Assembly: GCA_014218235.1 (NCBI GenBank)
Contig: CM024760.1
Coordinates: 67,892,961 to 67,956,960 of the forward strand
Direction: 5' to 3'
DNA length: 64,000 nt
From: Colocasia esculenta
Taxonomy: Eukaryota; Streptophyta; Magnoliopsida; Alismatales; Araceae
How positions within the stretch are numbered: position 1 is the stretch's first letter; each line of letters begins with the position of its first letter. The notes below the pieces were generated by a model that did not search any database, was not told where the DNA came from, and saw only the letters and a program-made list of their open reading frames with translations. This document shows positions 44,391 to 57,119 of this stretch, in pieces. Position numbers and translations under genes: made by a program.

Positions 44391-46129
44391 ATGCCACCTT
44401 TATTTGATGGAGAAGATTACACCTAGAAGACCAGGATGGAATACTTCTTGCAAGGATTTGATTTTCAGATCTGGTCAATTGTAGAAAGAAGGAGATCTTC
44501 TAGTCACCAACGAAAAGGACAAATGGACTGATGATGATAGAAAGAAAATATCTCTCAACTGAAAAGCCAAAAGCATTTTGTGTTGTGCCCTCAGTAAAAA
44601 AGAATTCAACCGTGTATCTGCCGACAAATCTGCCATGGAAATGTGGAAAAAGCTCAGGATCACTTATGAAGGCACTAACAAAGTCAAGGAAACCAGGATA
44701 GACATTCTGGTGACTCAATATTAAAGGTTCCAGATGCAACCAGGAGAATCTATAACCCAAATGTTCAACAGAATCACAGATATTACAAACGGATTGGCCA
44801 GACTAGGAAAAAGCTATGAGATGGGAGATATGGTAAGGAAAATTCTTAGATCCCTACCATCTTCTTGGACTCCCAAGGTAACATCTATAGAAGAAGCAAA
44901 TGACTTGAAAATGATGTCATTGGAAAAGCTCATTGGGTCCCTCATGGCCCATGAGATAAACAAGGAAAGATTAGGAGAATCATCTAGTAAGAAGAAGCAC
45001 TCAAATGCCCTCAAAGCAGCAGAAGGCAGCTTTGAGGAACAATCAGAAGATGAAGCCAATAGCGAAGACAATGAAGACGAAGAAGCTATGCTATCTAGGA
45101 AGCTTCAACGGATCTTAGCCAAAAAGAAAAGACATCAGTCCGGTAGAAGACACTTCAAGAAAAGTAAGGACTTTAAGAAGGTAGAAGGAAAGGACTAAAG
45201 AAAGGTGAGCCCATCTGCTATGAGTGTAAGAAGCCCGGACATATCAAAGCAGAATGTCCGAAGCTCAAAAAATCTGAATTCAAAAAGAAAGATAGCTCCA
45301 AAAAATTCAGGAGATATAAGAAGAAAGCAATGGCAGCAGCTTGGAGCAACAGCAGCGACTCAGACAGCGAGTCAAACTCAAGCAGTGAGGAAGAAGAAGA
45401 AGCCAACCTGGCCTTAATGGCAAATACTGAAGAAAAGGTAACTTCTAACTCATCTTTCGATTCCTATAATGATTCTGATTCAGATAATTTAGAAGAAGCT
45501 TTCAATGAGCTTTATGATAAATATAGAGAAGTATCTAAATTACTCAAAGCTAGTAAGAAAAATGTTGCATGTCTAGAGAATACCAATTCAGATTTAAAAT
45601 CAAAAAATGAACAACTATAGATGGAAGTTAATGAACTTAAAAGAAGAAATGAGTTGTTATGTGAAAATCTAAAAGATAAAAATAATCAAATAACAAAATT
45701 AGAAAAACAAGAAAGTTCAGACGAACTAAAAAATGAAATCAAAATACTAACAGAAGAAAATGATAAACTATCAAGCACGTTAGAAAAATTTACCAATGGT
45801 AAAAATTCCTTAATACTAAGAGGAGCTAGAAGATCAAGTAAAAAGAAGAATGGATTAGGTTACATTCAACCAGATAATGAAGATACAATAGTATACCCTA
45901 AAACATATCCAACTCCAAAATTCGTGCCTAAACAAGATATAACATACAAATCAAACGTTAAATATGCTCCATATGAAAAAATAACTAGAACAACATGTTG
46001 CAGTCACTGCAACAAGCTAGGACATACCAAAATAACCTGTCCAACAAAATATAAAAGATGGATAATCAAAAGGAAAATTGATGACACTAACCATCCAGGA
46101 CCCAAAAGAACTTGGGTACCTAAAGCTTG
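44391..46129 (+). pseudogene. gag: Copia gag region, broken
   Basis: Starts MPPLFDGEDYT, then a TAG where a Trp or similar is expected. A frame change follows near 44470-44480, with further stops near 44560 and 44722. The core (44734-45198) includes QPGESITQMFNRITDITNGL and LPSSWTPKVTSIEEA, typical of the UBN2 gag domain. A CCHC knuckle CYECKKPGHIKAEC lies at 45216-45257 in another frame. Downstream is an acidic Ser/Glu stretch, a long coiled coil (45520-45790, one stop at 45618) and a second Cys-rich motif CCSHCNKLGHTKITC near 45993. Two knuckle motifs separated by a coiled coil is the Sirevirus-like arrangement. The product would assemble the particle and bind RNA; here it cannot be made whole. 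Confidence 0.85.
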
Positions 46130-47973
46130 ATGTTTTCATTTCAGGAAAATCTCCGAGCATCCAAGTGGTACTTGGACAGTGGATGCTCAAAGCATATGTC
46201 AGGAAACAGAAGGTTGTTTACCCATTTAGAAGCTGAAGAAGGTACAGTCACCTATGAAGATAATGGAAAAGGGACTGTGATAGGCAGTGGATCAGTGAGC
46301 AGCAAAGGCAAGATAGTAATTGAAGAGGTTCTATGTATAAAAGGCTTGAAGCACAACCTTATCAGCATTATCCAGTTATGCAACAAGGGACATCAGATCA
46401 GATTTCAAGAATCCAAATGCAGTATTATGAAGGATGGACAAGTGATTTTTGAAGCTAACAAAGAGAAGAATTTGTACGTACTTTACCTTGAACAGTTGAG
46501 AGATCAAGACATTTGTTTAGCAGCCAGCAAAGAGTAGTCACCTGAGCTGTGGCACAGAAGATTGGGCCACTGCAGTTTGGATGGCATAAGAAAGCTGATT
46601 AAGAAAAGCCTAGTGGAAGGTCTACCTAAATTAGCACAAGATTGGATGGCATCTGCGGGCCTTGTGCAAAAGGGAAGCATGTAAAATCCTCATTCAAGTC
46701 AAAGACTATGGTGACAGCCTCTAAACCCTTAGACCTCTTACACATGGACTTATTTGGGCCAATGAGGACCACCAGTCTAGGAGGAAAGCAATATGGATTT
46801 GTTATTGTAGATGACTATTGGAGATTCACATGGGTATCCTTCCTAGAACACAATGATGATATGTTTGATAGTTTTGTGAGCTTCAGTAAAAAGGTCCAGA
46901 AAGATAAGAAGTATTGCATTGTTGGAATCCGATCAGACCATGGAGGAGAATTCTAGAATGAGAAAATTTCCAAGTTCTGTGATGACCAAGGAATTGAACA
47001 CAATTTCTCAGCACTAAGGACACCACAACAGAATGGAGTTGCTGAGAGAAAGAACATGACTTTATTGGACATGGCAAGAACAATGTTGTCAGAATATGAT
47101 CTGCCAAGATATTTTTGGGCTGAAGTAGTCAACACAGCAAGCTACATCATCAATAGAGTAATGATCAGGCCGATTTTGAAAAAGACTGCGTATGAGTTGT
47201 TCAAGGGAAAGAAGCCTAAGATTAGTCACTTCAGGACATTCGGATGTCCATGCTTCATCCACAACAAGGACAAAAGAGACATTGGTAAGTTAGATGCCAA
47301 ATCAGATGAAGACATCTTCATGGGGTATGCTTCTAAACCTAAAGGATATAGAGTGTTCAATAAGCGTACTTTATTGATTGAGCAGTCAGTACACATTATT
47401 TTTGATAAAACTAACCTTTCCTTGAGAAAGGAAGAAGATAGTGATAATGATGATGCACATGAATTGTCTAAGAAGATAAAGAACTCATCAATTGAGGACA
47501 AGGAAGATCCACCTCTGGAAGACTTGCAACAAAAGGACATAGAACATGAAAATCTTCCAAATGAATGGAGATATAAGAGAGATCACCCTCTTGAAAATAT
47601 CATTGGTGATCCATCTGTAGGGGTAAGAACAAGAGGTAACATAATTCCATGTGATTATTTAGCTTTTGTTTCTCAAATAGAGCCTAGGACAGTCAATGAA
47701 GCTATGCAAGATGAACTGAATCAGTTCAAGAGAAACCATGTGTGGTCACTTGTTCCTAGACCATCAAATCATCCAGTAATTGGCACCAAATGGGTGTTCA
47801 GAAATAAATTGGATGAAAGTGGTGTGATCTTAAGAAACAAGGCCAGATTGGTAGCTCAAGGCTATTCCCAAGAGGAAGGCATAGATTTCGATGAAACCTA
47901 TGTGTCTGTGGCTAGACTTGAGGCTATTAGAATCTTACTTGCATATGCATCTGCACTAGATGTGAAATTATTT
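46130..47973 (+). pseudogene. pol: Copia pol: protease, integrase and start of RT, broken
   Basis: Protease: WYLDSGCSKHMSG (catalytic DSG) at about 46168. GAG-pre-integrase: ELWHRRLGHCSLDGIRKL (His-His zinc finger half) after a TAG at about 46535, then CGPCAKGK (Cys pair) after a frame change near 46640. Integrase core: PLDLLHMDLFGPM (first Asp), GIRSDHGGEF (second Asp, then a TAG at 46954), TPQQNGVAERKNMTLLDMAR (catalytic Glu). GCPCFIHNKDKRDIGKLDAK follows. The RT begins NEAMQDELNQFKRNHVWSLV and runs to DVKLF, where a TAA (47974) stops the frame. The copia domain order is clear. Confidence 0.9.
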
Positions 47974-49174
47974 TAAATGGATGTAAAGTCGGTATTTCTT
48001 AATGGTTTTATTAAGGAGGAAGTTTATGTAGAACAGCCTCCAGGCTTTGATGACACTGAATTTCCGAATCATGTTTTTAAATTACACAAAGCATTATATG
48101 GTTTAAAACAAGCACCTAGGGCCTGGTATGAAAGGCTAGCTCTTTTCTATTAAACCATGGTTTTATCAGAGGTCAAGTAGATAGTACTCTGTTCATCAAA
48201 TCTAAATTCAAACATATATTGCTTGTTCAAATTTATGTTGATGATATAATATTTGGTTCAACTGATGAATCTCTTTGCAAGTACTTTGAGAAGCTTATGC
48301 AGGGAGAGTTCGAGATGAGCATGATGGGAGAGCTCAACTACTTCCTTGGATTGCAAATCAAAAAAGGAAAGGAAATGACTCACATCTTCCAAGCTAAGTA
48401 CACCTAGGAACTCTTAAAGAAGTTTGGATTTGATAATGCCAAGCCACTGTCAACACCTATGAGCACATCAATAAGGATGGATAGTGACAAGGATAGTAAG
48501 AAGGTAGATCAAAAGATCTATAGAGGTATGATAGGTTCATTAATTTACCTACTTTCTAGTAGACCTGATATACTGTTTAGTGTATGCATGTGTGCTAGGT
48601 ATCAGGCAGATCCTGGAGAATCCCATCTAATTTCAGTAAAAAGAATTTTTAGATATTTAACTAGAACTCATGACTTAGGTCTTTGGTATCCAAAATCTTG
48701 TGAAATTAATTTAGTAGGATACTCTGATGCTGACTACGCTGGATGCAAAATAGATAGAAAGAGCACTAGTGGTTGTTGTCAATTCCTTGCAGGATGTCTG
48801 ATATCATGGTCCTCCAAGAAACAAAATTCAGTAGCACTGTCAACAGTTGAAGCTGAGTACATAGCTGCTGGAAGTTGCTGCACACAACTCTATGGATCAA
48901 GCAACAACTTGAGGATTACGGGCTACATATCAAGACAATTCCACTGTTATATGACAACACCAGTGCTATAAATTTAACCAAGAATCCAGTACAACACTCA
49001 AGGAATAAACACATTGAGGTTAGATACTATTTCATTCGTGATCATGTAGCTAATGGTAATATAGATATTTCATTTATTGATACAAACACTTAGTTAGCAG
49101 ATATCTTCACAAAAGCCTTACCTGAAGAGAGGTTTACATCTCTTAGAAGGGAATTAGGCATGTGTAAAGTGTGA
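47974..49174 (+). pseudogene. pol: Copia pol: reverse transcriptase and RNase H, broken
   Basis: The RT continues MDVKSVFLNGFIKEEVYVEQ, HKALYGLKQAPRAWYERL, then a frame change and stops near 48150-48180, and the catalytic YVDD (LVQIYVDDIIFGSTDE, 48219-48266). It continues ELNYFLGLQIKKGKE, a TAG at 48405, and SRPDILFSVCMCARYQ. RNase H: VGYSDADYAGCKIDRKSTSG, LSTVEAEYIAAGSCCTQL, a frame change near 48890, then RNKHIEVRYYFIRDHV and LADIFTKALPEERF. It ends with LGMCKV and a stop at about 49174. Multiple lesions make it non-functional. Confidence 0.9.
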
Positions 49175-49590
49175 AAGATTCATCTGTATAAAACTGAAAT
49201 ATAAATTATTAGAATGATAATTATTTTTTCCTCCCTGGATTTAAGCAAATTTCCACAGAAACTTTTGTGTTAAGCCACTCCTATCGATTTGCTATTTTAT
49301 ATAAGTCCTTTATTCCTATTGAACTGGTCACTTTGTCGTCTTCCGTCATAATGGCGGTTCTATTTTTGGAAAAAGGTCTATTCCTTTCATATATCCCAAA
49401 ATCTGTGTGAGAACGATTCACCTCCTACCTTTATCTCTCTCTCGTTCACCTGCCTGAGGCGATACATTAACGACTCCGACATCGACTCTCTGGGATTTCA
49501 AGTTTCCAACCACTTCCCGCTAGAAATTTCTTGAGGGCTTCTGTTCCATTCCTCTTTCCAGTCCTCCAGAAACTTTCTCCGTTCAAATCC

Positions 49591-52500
49591 ATGGCCTCTT
49601 CTGGTAATTCTGGCAGCGTCAGGGGCTACAGAGCCGAATTTCTTACCGCCGAGCAGCAAGTAAGGTTTGCGTCTGTGAAAATCAAGCTATGCGGTCACAA
49701 AGCAGTGGATGTGACAGATTTGCAGAAGAACGGAATGGGGAGCATCGTCGAAGCTTTAGACAGATTGAAGTGGTCGAAGATGGCTACTATCTCTGAAGTA
49801 AGTTTTCCGGACCTGGTAAAAGCTTTTTATGTGTGTCTGAAGTCAGAGGCAGATGGGACCTTGACTTCCATGGTCAAGGGAACCCAGATTAGGGTCACAC
49901 GAGACTTATTAGCATCTCTCTTCGGTGTGACAACCTCCGGACACAGTGGAGCTCACACTGTGAATATCCAAGAAAAGGGTTTAGGGATAGTTGGTCTCGA
50001 GTCAGACTGAAAGATGAAAATATTGATGTAAACCAGTTGAATGCATTCAATCGCATCTTGCACTTTGTAGTTTGTCAGATTGTGGTTCCCAGAAGTGCTA
50101 CTTTTTCCACTTGCACTAGGGCTGATTCAGATTTAATGTTCTGGGCCATCAAGAACCAAGAAATCAACACGACAGAGCTCATGATTGAAAGGATGAAGTT
50201 TGCAAGCGCACAAGTATGGGACACAAAGAGCAAGATGAATGTTTCTCTACCCTATGCCCATCTCCTGACGAAGATTTTTCAGCACTATGGCATAAGTGTA
50301 GTAGGAGATGTGTCTGAGAAGATGGGCCAAGCTATCCGGTCTAGAAATTTAAGGAAAAGCGGTTTTTCAGTTGTCAATGGGGTTTGGACGAAGACTTCTG
50401 TAACTGAGGGTGAAGCCAAAATTGACGAAGCCCAAGAGGTCCAAGAAGCAGAACCAACAGCAGCAGTAGAACCAGCAGCAGCGTCAGTCGTAGTTCAAGA
50501 GGAGCCAGCAGTAGCACCATCAGCAGCAGTAGCATTATCAAGAAGCAGGATTGAGGATATCCCTCCTGAGGACATTGAGCATGTTGGGCGTAGTTTATAG
50601 GATCCTCTTCCCTCTTCTCGAGTAGGTTCAGTACTCAGAGAAGTACTGGAATCCATCCATAGCTCCTTGAGGGATCCAGTAGCTAGTGAAGTTCACATTG
50701 CAGAAGTTGTGGCACCAGGCCACACTGAAGATGTTGTTTTAGATGAAGCTCCCGTTCAGGGGGAGCAAGAAATTAATGTTGAAAATGATCAAGTGGAAGA
50801 TGCTCCTACTCAGGGGGAGCAAGATCAAGCAAATACGGATGTGGCATCCGGCCACAATGATGTTCAGATGGAAGATCCTCCTATCTAGGAGGAACAAACA
50901 GCACATGGAAGATGCCTTTACTGATGGGGAGATTTTGGGTGAAAATGAAAGTGAGCCTCAAGGGGAGAGAACTGAAAATCCCCCAGAAAATCAGTTTAGA
51001 GAAGGAGAAACCGCCAGTTCTTCCGAATCAGATGAGCAAGATCCTGTGGACAAAGCAAGGGAGAAAGGAAAGGAAGTTGCTTCAGATATTCCTCTCCTTG
51101 CGGATGCTCCACATCAGAGGGCTCAAAAATAGAAAATTATTATACATTTGAAGCCTGTGATAGAGAGATTGGATGCCCAAGGTGAAATCCTTTGTTCAGT
51201 ACTAGCAGACGTCAACTCAATCTTTATGAGCCAGGCCTCAGCTACAAAAGAGTTGTCACAAGTGAATAATGCTATCAGGTGGTTTAATAAAGAAATGGGA
51301 AGCATGAAGGCTATACTTTCAGATATTTTAAAGGAGGTAAGATCATCAGCACCTCCTGCTTCTCCACCTCCTACAGCTCAACCATCTAAGGGAACCGAAG
51401 AAGAGGTCCCTAGACCATCAGGGTGAATGCCTGCAGCAGAATTAGGGCCATCCGAGCCATCTCCTATTGAATAAGCACCTCGGGCTATAGGGCCATTAGC
51501 TGAAGGGACAACAGGGCCAGTTGAGGATTTGTCAGGGCCAACCGGGCCAGTGGAGACTGAGTCTGAGCAGGTCCAAGAAGAAGAAGAAGCTGTTGCTCCA
51601 GAGCCCCCAGCTCCTTCACCTATTCCGACACCAGCCCCTCCTTCTCCACCCTCATCCTCCACAGCACCTCCAGCTCCTCAACCTTTCAAACACCCTCTAC
51701 CCAGAGTCATCTCCTCTCCAGCCCCATTTCCTTCACCATCCACTACATCTCCTGTCGATTCCACACACATTCCTTCACCTCCTCCTCTTTTTGAGGACCC
51801 TCCAGCCTCCTCATTAGCTGGAGCCTCCTCCTCCTCTGGTCTTTCCTCTTCTGGACCAACTGCCATACCTTCTTCCACCTCTCATTCCCTTCTTCATCCT
51901 TCTGCTCCCCCCTCTTTCATTACTATCATTCCGGAGGGTGCTCAGATTGATGGTCCCTATCTTAGGGCCATCAAAGATGAGTTTGAGGAAGCCATTCTCC
52001 GATCTGTTCTGAAGGTTGGAGAACATATTCATAGGATAGACTCCTCTAGTCCTATTCCTAAGAAATGCAAAATAACCTCCACTTTCTCTAAATCCTCAGA
52101 TCCCTATTATCCTCCTTTATGGTTTTTTCTAACAGAGGTCACCAAAAATAAACCTCTCTACAGGGAATTCCTCCAGAAAGTTATTTTTGCCTCTATTTTT
52201 AATCTTCCTCTTCTACATCTCACCGACCATCTAAACACTATTTTGCCTTACACCTTTCTTTCTAAATCCCTCAAATCAAAGATCTTCTCTGCAGCCAAAT
52301 CCCAAATTGAAGAGCAGTGGGCTCGGACTAATAAAGCTCTCTACAATAAATTTCTTCTTGCCAGATCTGCCAGGTTCCCTCCAAGGGACCATTCCTTGAC
52401 TTTATCCGAATGGTTCCTGATCCACCATAAGGACATCTGGGCCCCTTTCATTAAAAAGGAGATCAAGATGATCAGGCACTTCAAAATGTTCAATGATTAC

Positions 52501-53331
52501 CAGTATCTTCATCGTTTGCCTGAGATTCAGTTGGGTCAGTTCATGCAGGCCATTAGAGCCCTTAGACCAGGTGAAGCTCACACTAAAGCCGCCCAAGTAG
52601 ATTTTGCAACCCTCCAGCTGCCTGACTCTACCTTTCTTCCCCCTCTTCACTCTCTGATTATGGATTCCTCTATAGGCTCAATTATTTTTGAGCATTTTTC
52701 CAGAGTCATGGGCAGAATCAAAGTGCAGAAAGGCTATCTAGTTGCTTTCCACAGGTTTCTGTTTAGAGATTATCACCAGGGCCATGTCACTGCTGATGTT
52801 CTTGCTTCTGCTCTGTCAGAATGTGAACGATTATCTCCTGCAGATTGGACCAGGCTCTATCGTCTTTCAGCACAACAATTCTCTGATGTGAATGAATCTC
52901 TAGCCAAGGAAGGTCAACCTCAAATTTCAGCTGCTACATTTCTGGACATGAACTCCATTCACCTTGTTCATGATCCCTATCAAACTTGGGTTGAAAGGTA
53001 CAAGGTATATGTAGCTATGCGGATAGAATTGAAGCACAAGTAGAATTTCTATCCAGTCTCTATGGATCAGTTTCTTGCCTGTGCCAGCTTTGGGAAAGTC
53101 TCCTTCCTTAAGGTCTCTCTTAAACCAGATCAATATGCTCGGCTTCTTGATGAGCAGCTAGTTCATCATCTTCGAAGGATGGCTCCCATCATGGGACCTT
53201 CCTACACTATTGAACCTGGGGTTTTTAGACAGTTTTTTGAAAAGCAGGAAGAACAGGCCTGGGAAACTATTTCCCATTATGCCTCTCTTTTGTCTCCTGC
53301 TTTCTATCTTCATGTACCCCCTCAAGAATAA
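49591..53331 (+). pseudogene. Third ORF behind pol (Sirevirus env-like position; plant transposon protein domain)
   Basis: Segment one (49591-50600) reads RGYRAEFLTAEQQVRFASVK, VSFPDLVKAFYVCLKSEADG and RVTRDLLASLFGV, a pattern known from the putative plant transposon protein domain found behind pol in many plant retroelements. Then comes an acidic, Gln/Glu-rich linker with stops (about 50601, 50888, 51132, 51426, 51472). Segment two is a Pro/Ser-rich stretch (51480-51910) leading into a long helical domain (51910-53040: YLRAIKDEFEEAILRSVLKV, FFLTEVTKNKPLYREFL, FDRDYH-like region), a stop at 53041, then a C-terminal piece to 53331. I see no signal peptide or convincing transmembrane anchor, so calling it an envelope protein is not supported. 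Confidence 0.7.
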
Positions 53332-53404
53332 TTCAATCATTTTGTGCTCTCTCATTCATCTTTTCTCTTCTTCTTTGTCGAAAGCGTTGATCCTTTTGCT
53401 TAAA

Positions 53405-53531
53405 TGACAAAAAGGGGGAGAAAATATAGCAATTTTGAAATACATCTCTTATGATTTCGAAATATCACAAAAGTTTATTTCAGAATATCTTGGTTCAATG
53501 CTATGTTTTGTCATCACCAAAAAGGGGGAGA
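53405..53531 (+). other. Two polypurine tracts of the copia element
   Basis: AAAAAGGGGGAGA occurs at 53409-53421 and again at 53519-53531, the second ending one base before the 3' LTR. Duplicated PPTs are a described Sirevirus trait. Confidence 0.88.
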
Positions 53532-53532
53532 T

Positions 53533-55764
53533 TGGTGATCAGTTTATCCCCATGTAATTTACATAAATTACATATCTATTTTGGTGATTAACAAAACTAT
53601 ATAAAGTTTAATCTAACATATTTTCTACAAGTTTTGAGCACAGGAAATGAATCAAGAAAAGTCAAGTAAATTCTGTAAGTATCTCACCCTGAAGTATTTA
53701 GAGTTCAGTACACATAAAAATTCTCTAAGTACATATCGATTTCCATTATAGGTCATAATGATTTCTATAGAGCTATAACGATTTCATATTCATAAGAATT
53801 CACTATGTGCTTTTATCGATTTGGGCAGTATAACGATTTCTTCGTTTTGCCCTCACAACGATTCGTTAAGTGATCGCAACGATTTGCCCTCACAACGATT
53901 CGTTAAGTGATTGCAACGATTTACCCTCACAACGATTCGTTAAGTGATTGCAATGATTTTCCCTCACAACGATTCGTTAAGTGATCTCAACGATTCGTTA
54001 AGTAATCATAACGATTTGCTTTCCGCAATGATTCTTTAAGTACGAACAACGATTTGCTCTCACATAGATTTCTTAAAGAAGCACAATGATTTGTAAATGG
54101 ATTTGTTTATAACATCATAACGACTTGTACATTGATTTGTTCATAACATCATAACGACTTGTACATCGATTTGTTCATAACATCATAACGACTTGTACAT
54201 CGATTTGTTCATAATATCATAACGACTTGTAGATCGATTTGTTCATGACTTCACAACGATTTGTACATCGATTTGTTTATAACATCATAACGACTTGTAC
54301 ATCGATTTGTTCATATCATCACAACGATTTGTACATCGATTTGTTTATAACATCATAACAACTTGTACATCGATTTGTTCATAACATCACAACGGTTTGT
54401 ACATGGATTTGTTTATAACATCATAACGACTTGAACATCGATTTGTTCTTAACATCACAACGATCTGTACATCGATTTGTTTATAACTTCATAACGATTT
54501 GATTATTAGTACATATAACAATTTGTGTATGCATCTCTTTACTTATGAATGCACAACGATTCACTCATTTGCACAACGATTTCATAAGTCATGTATACAA
54601 TGATTTCATGGGAGACAACAATTCATTTTTTGAGCTAATTTTTAATACGTTGAAAAGTCAAAGTCTTCACGCATATTTATGACAGCTGTGCATTTATGAA
54701 GACTGAACATATCACTGCATGAATGCAGATGATATCTTCCAGTATCGTATCTTCTCTGCAAACATCTTTTAGAACAACAAAAATGGCATTACTATTTTGA
54801 TGAACATTCGTTCTAACGTTGACTGACAACAAGAGACAGCTTAGCTGTCTATTGTTCAAGCTTTACATATGTGCAGGTCTCTGAAAGCATCCGTAATACA
54901 ACGTTGGACAAAATGGAAGCCAAAGAAGATTACAAAAGATCCTCTCTCTCTTTGCGTACATGAAAGGATAAAGGACTATTTACTGGAAGCTTCCAAGTGT
55001 CAAGCAATCTAACGTACACTTATGGATAGAGACAACGGGCACTTCAACATTCGAATTTCAAAAGATGATATATATATAGAAGAATGAAGTTCCTGAAGCA
55101 TGAGGAAGAGCGATTAGAGAACAAGAAGTTACAACGCCTTCAATTTTCTGCAAGCTTTTCATAGAGCCAAGCAAAAACTCCCATTAGTCTTAGCTCTTGC
55201 TCTTTGTGCTAAGTTCAGATCTGTGAGAGAGCCTTTTGTTCTGAGAAGAGTACTTGATTGTAGATCTTTTTCTTCTCAGTCCTTGCTTCAGATCAAGCGG
55301 TGTTCTATAAGCTTGATCTAGGGGCATCATCTCTTTGAACACATTCTCTTGTGTTTGTTCCCTTCAGTTGTGAAGGAAGACCTAGTGTGGTATCCAGGGT
55401 GTTGTTCCCTTCGGCTGTGAAGGAAGACCCGGTGAGGTATCCAGGGTGGTGTATTTCCCTTCTGATTGAAGGAAGATCAACTGCGGTTGGGTGTGTAAGG
55501 GTCCAAAAGGGGGACAGTACCCTTGGGTTAGTGAAATCCTAAGATATTGCTCAGGGACTGGACGTAGGACTCCTAAGGAAAGGAGATCCGAACCAGGATA
55601 ATTTTCTGTGTTGTGCGATTGCTTTTGCGTGTTTATCTTTGTCTTTACTAACACTAACATTCTGTGAAGTGTTGTTTTTGTGACTATTGTGTGAACAGGA
55701 TTTGAGTATCAAATAATTTTAATATCCCATTCACCCCCCCTCTGGGCTAGCTAGCTGGGCAACA
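53533..55764 (+). repeat. 3' LTR of the copia element
   Basis: Starts TGGTGATCAG, ends CTAGCTGGGCAACA. Differs from the 5' LTR by many substitutions and by repeat-array copy changes (52 bases longer). Confidence 0.92.
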
Positions 55765-55887
55765 ATTCGGTCTCAGATCTGAGACCGAATTGTGACCGAA
55801 ATATTTTGGTCACAATAGTTATGCGGGTTTAGCAACCGAATAACAATCAAAATGTTTCAGTCTCTATTCGGTTGCTATATCACTTTT

Positions 55888-56215
55888 AACCCCCCCCCCC
55901 CCCCCCGACCGTCGGCGCCTCTTCCTCTTCTCTCTCCCTCTCTCTTGCCGATGCCTCTCCTCTCTTCTCCGATGCCGAGCTCGCACCACCACACCGTCGC
56001 CGCCGCTCCCTTGCCTCTCCTCTTTTCTCCCTCTCTCTTGTTCGCCCCAACCGGAGGTTGCCTCCGTCACCCCCACCACCGGACAACACCGCTGTCCCCG
56101 CCACCGGACAGTGCCGCTGATGCCCCCGCGACCGGACAACACCACCGTCACCCCCGCTGCGGCCCAGTCCCCACCGTCGTCATCGAACCCCGTCGCTGCC
56201 GCCGTCGTCGGTAAG
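55888..56215 (+). other. GC-rich gene-like leader ending in a splice donor
   Basis: A run of C (55891-55906) is followed by CT-rich and CCACCGGACAAC-rich DNA with Pro/Ala/Thr codons in all frames, ending GTCGTCG/GTAAGTTC at about 56210. It looks like the first exon of a GC-rich plant gene or a captured leader. I recognise no protein family. Confidence 0.4.
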
Positions 56216-56259
56216 TTCTCTTTTTGCCTCTCTCTGTCTCTATGGCCTCTCTCACTCTT

Positions 56260-56620
56260 TGTTTGTGTGTGGGAGGGTGGAGGTGGCTATGCGAGGGGGG
56301 AGGGAGGCCGACTGTTGGTGGGGAGGGAAGGGGGTGGGTGTTGCCAACTGTGGGAGGGGGGAGGGAGGCCGGCTGTGGGAGGGGGGAGGGAAGTTGACTG
56401 TGGGTGGGGAGGGGAGGGGGTGGGTGTTGCTGGCTGTGGGAGGGGGGGACTGGCGGTGTGGGGGAGGGGGGGGGGATAGTGTGGGGGTGGGAGGGGGCGA
56501 CTGGCGGTGTGGGGGAGAGGGGGACGTAGTGTGGGGGTGGGAGGGGGGGACTGGTGGTGTGGGGGAGGGGGGGCCTTTGTAGGGAGGGGGGGGGTGCTGG
56601 CCAGAGTTGCCCCCCCCCCA
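56260..56620 (+). repeat. G-rich minisatellite in the third CACTA
   Basis: Degenerate units of about 55-70 bases: GGGAGGGAGGCCGACTGTGG, GGGTGTTGCC, GGGGGACTGGCGGTGTGGGG. G runs are on the plus strand. The position behind a GC-rich leader parallels 12240-13200 in the inner CACTA. Confidence 0.7.
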
Positions 56621-56639
56621 ACATTGACGACAAATGTCC

Positions 56640-57119
56640 AATCTATCATGACCAGATAGAAATTGTGGAGTATATATCTTTTATTTGAGTGCAATATTGT
56701 GAGGGTGGTGTGGTTTGCTAGCAATGTAGATCATAGAATTGATTTCAAGCCCCTGTCCTTAATTGGTAGCTAGACAAAATTGTTCTTTGAGCTAAGCCTC
56801 GATTCACTACACACAATAGCTACTTTATGGAAAGTATTATTCCTGTTATGTGGAACATCTGAAGAGCAAGATGCTCACTAGTTTTTGATAATCACCAAAT
56901 TTACCCTTAGAAGATTTTGGATAAAATTAAGCTGGATTTGTCTTTATGGCAAGAAAGTTAAGGAATTTCTTAGATCACCCAAGAGTGAGCAAGACCTCTT
57001 TCTCAAGACTTGCAGCGTAACACCCCCTATCTCATATTGATTGATGTTGCTTACAAGAATGATGTGGCTTCTTGCCATAGATAATTTCTCAGGAGCTAGG
57101 TGCCCTTGCGAAAGGCCAC
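56640..57119. other. No gene seen
   Basis: Moderately AT-rich, non-repetitive DNA without a supported feature. Confidence 0.45.

Larger units (their letters stand above)
42107..55764 (+). mobile_element. Ty1-copia element, Sirevirus type, with third ORF (13.7 kb)
   Basis: Direct LTRs of 2180 and 2232 bases (TG...CA) and a perfect 5-bp duplication ATTCG (42102-42106, 55765-55769). PBS TGGTATCAGAGC lies two bases after the 5' LTR. Domain order is gag, CCHC, protease, integrase, RT, RNase H (copia order), followed by about 3.8 kb of extra coding DNA and two AAAAAGGGGGAGA polypurine tracts. These are hallmarks of Sireviruses. Stops and frameshifts in every gene and visible LTR divergence show an old, defective copy. 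Confidence 0.93.
41847..55880. mobile_element. Third CACTA family, left end, interrupted by a copia element
   Basis: The left terminus CACTACAAGAAATT is at 41847. Subterminal DNA (41860-42100 and 55765-55860) is built from palindromic ATTCGGTCTCAGA / TCTGAGACCGAAT and GGTCAC / GTGACC motifs. The copia element sits inside one such palindrome. The right part continues past 55880 into GC-rich sequence; I see no right terminus in this window, so the true end is unknown. Confidence 0.75.

Noticed and set aside
42107..55764. Copia element as potentially active
   Set aside because: In-frame stops and frameshifts occur in gag, integrase, RT, RNase H and the third ORF, and the LTRs have diverged.
56148..56724. 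Long Pro/Thr-rich minus-strand frames
   Set aside because: Low-complexity reverse reading of the G-rich repeat at 56260-56620.
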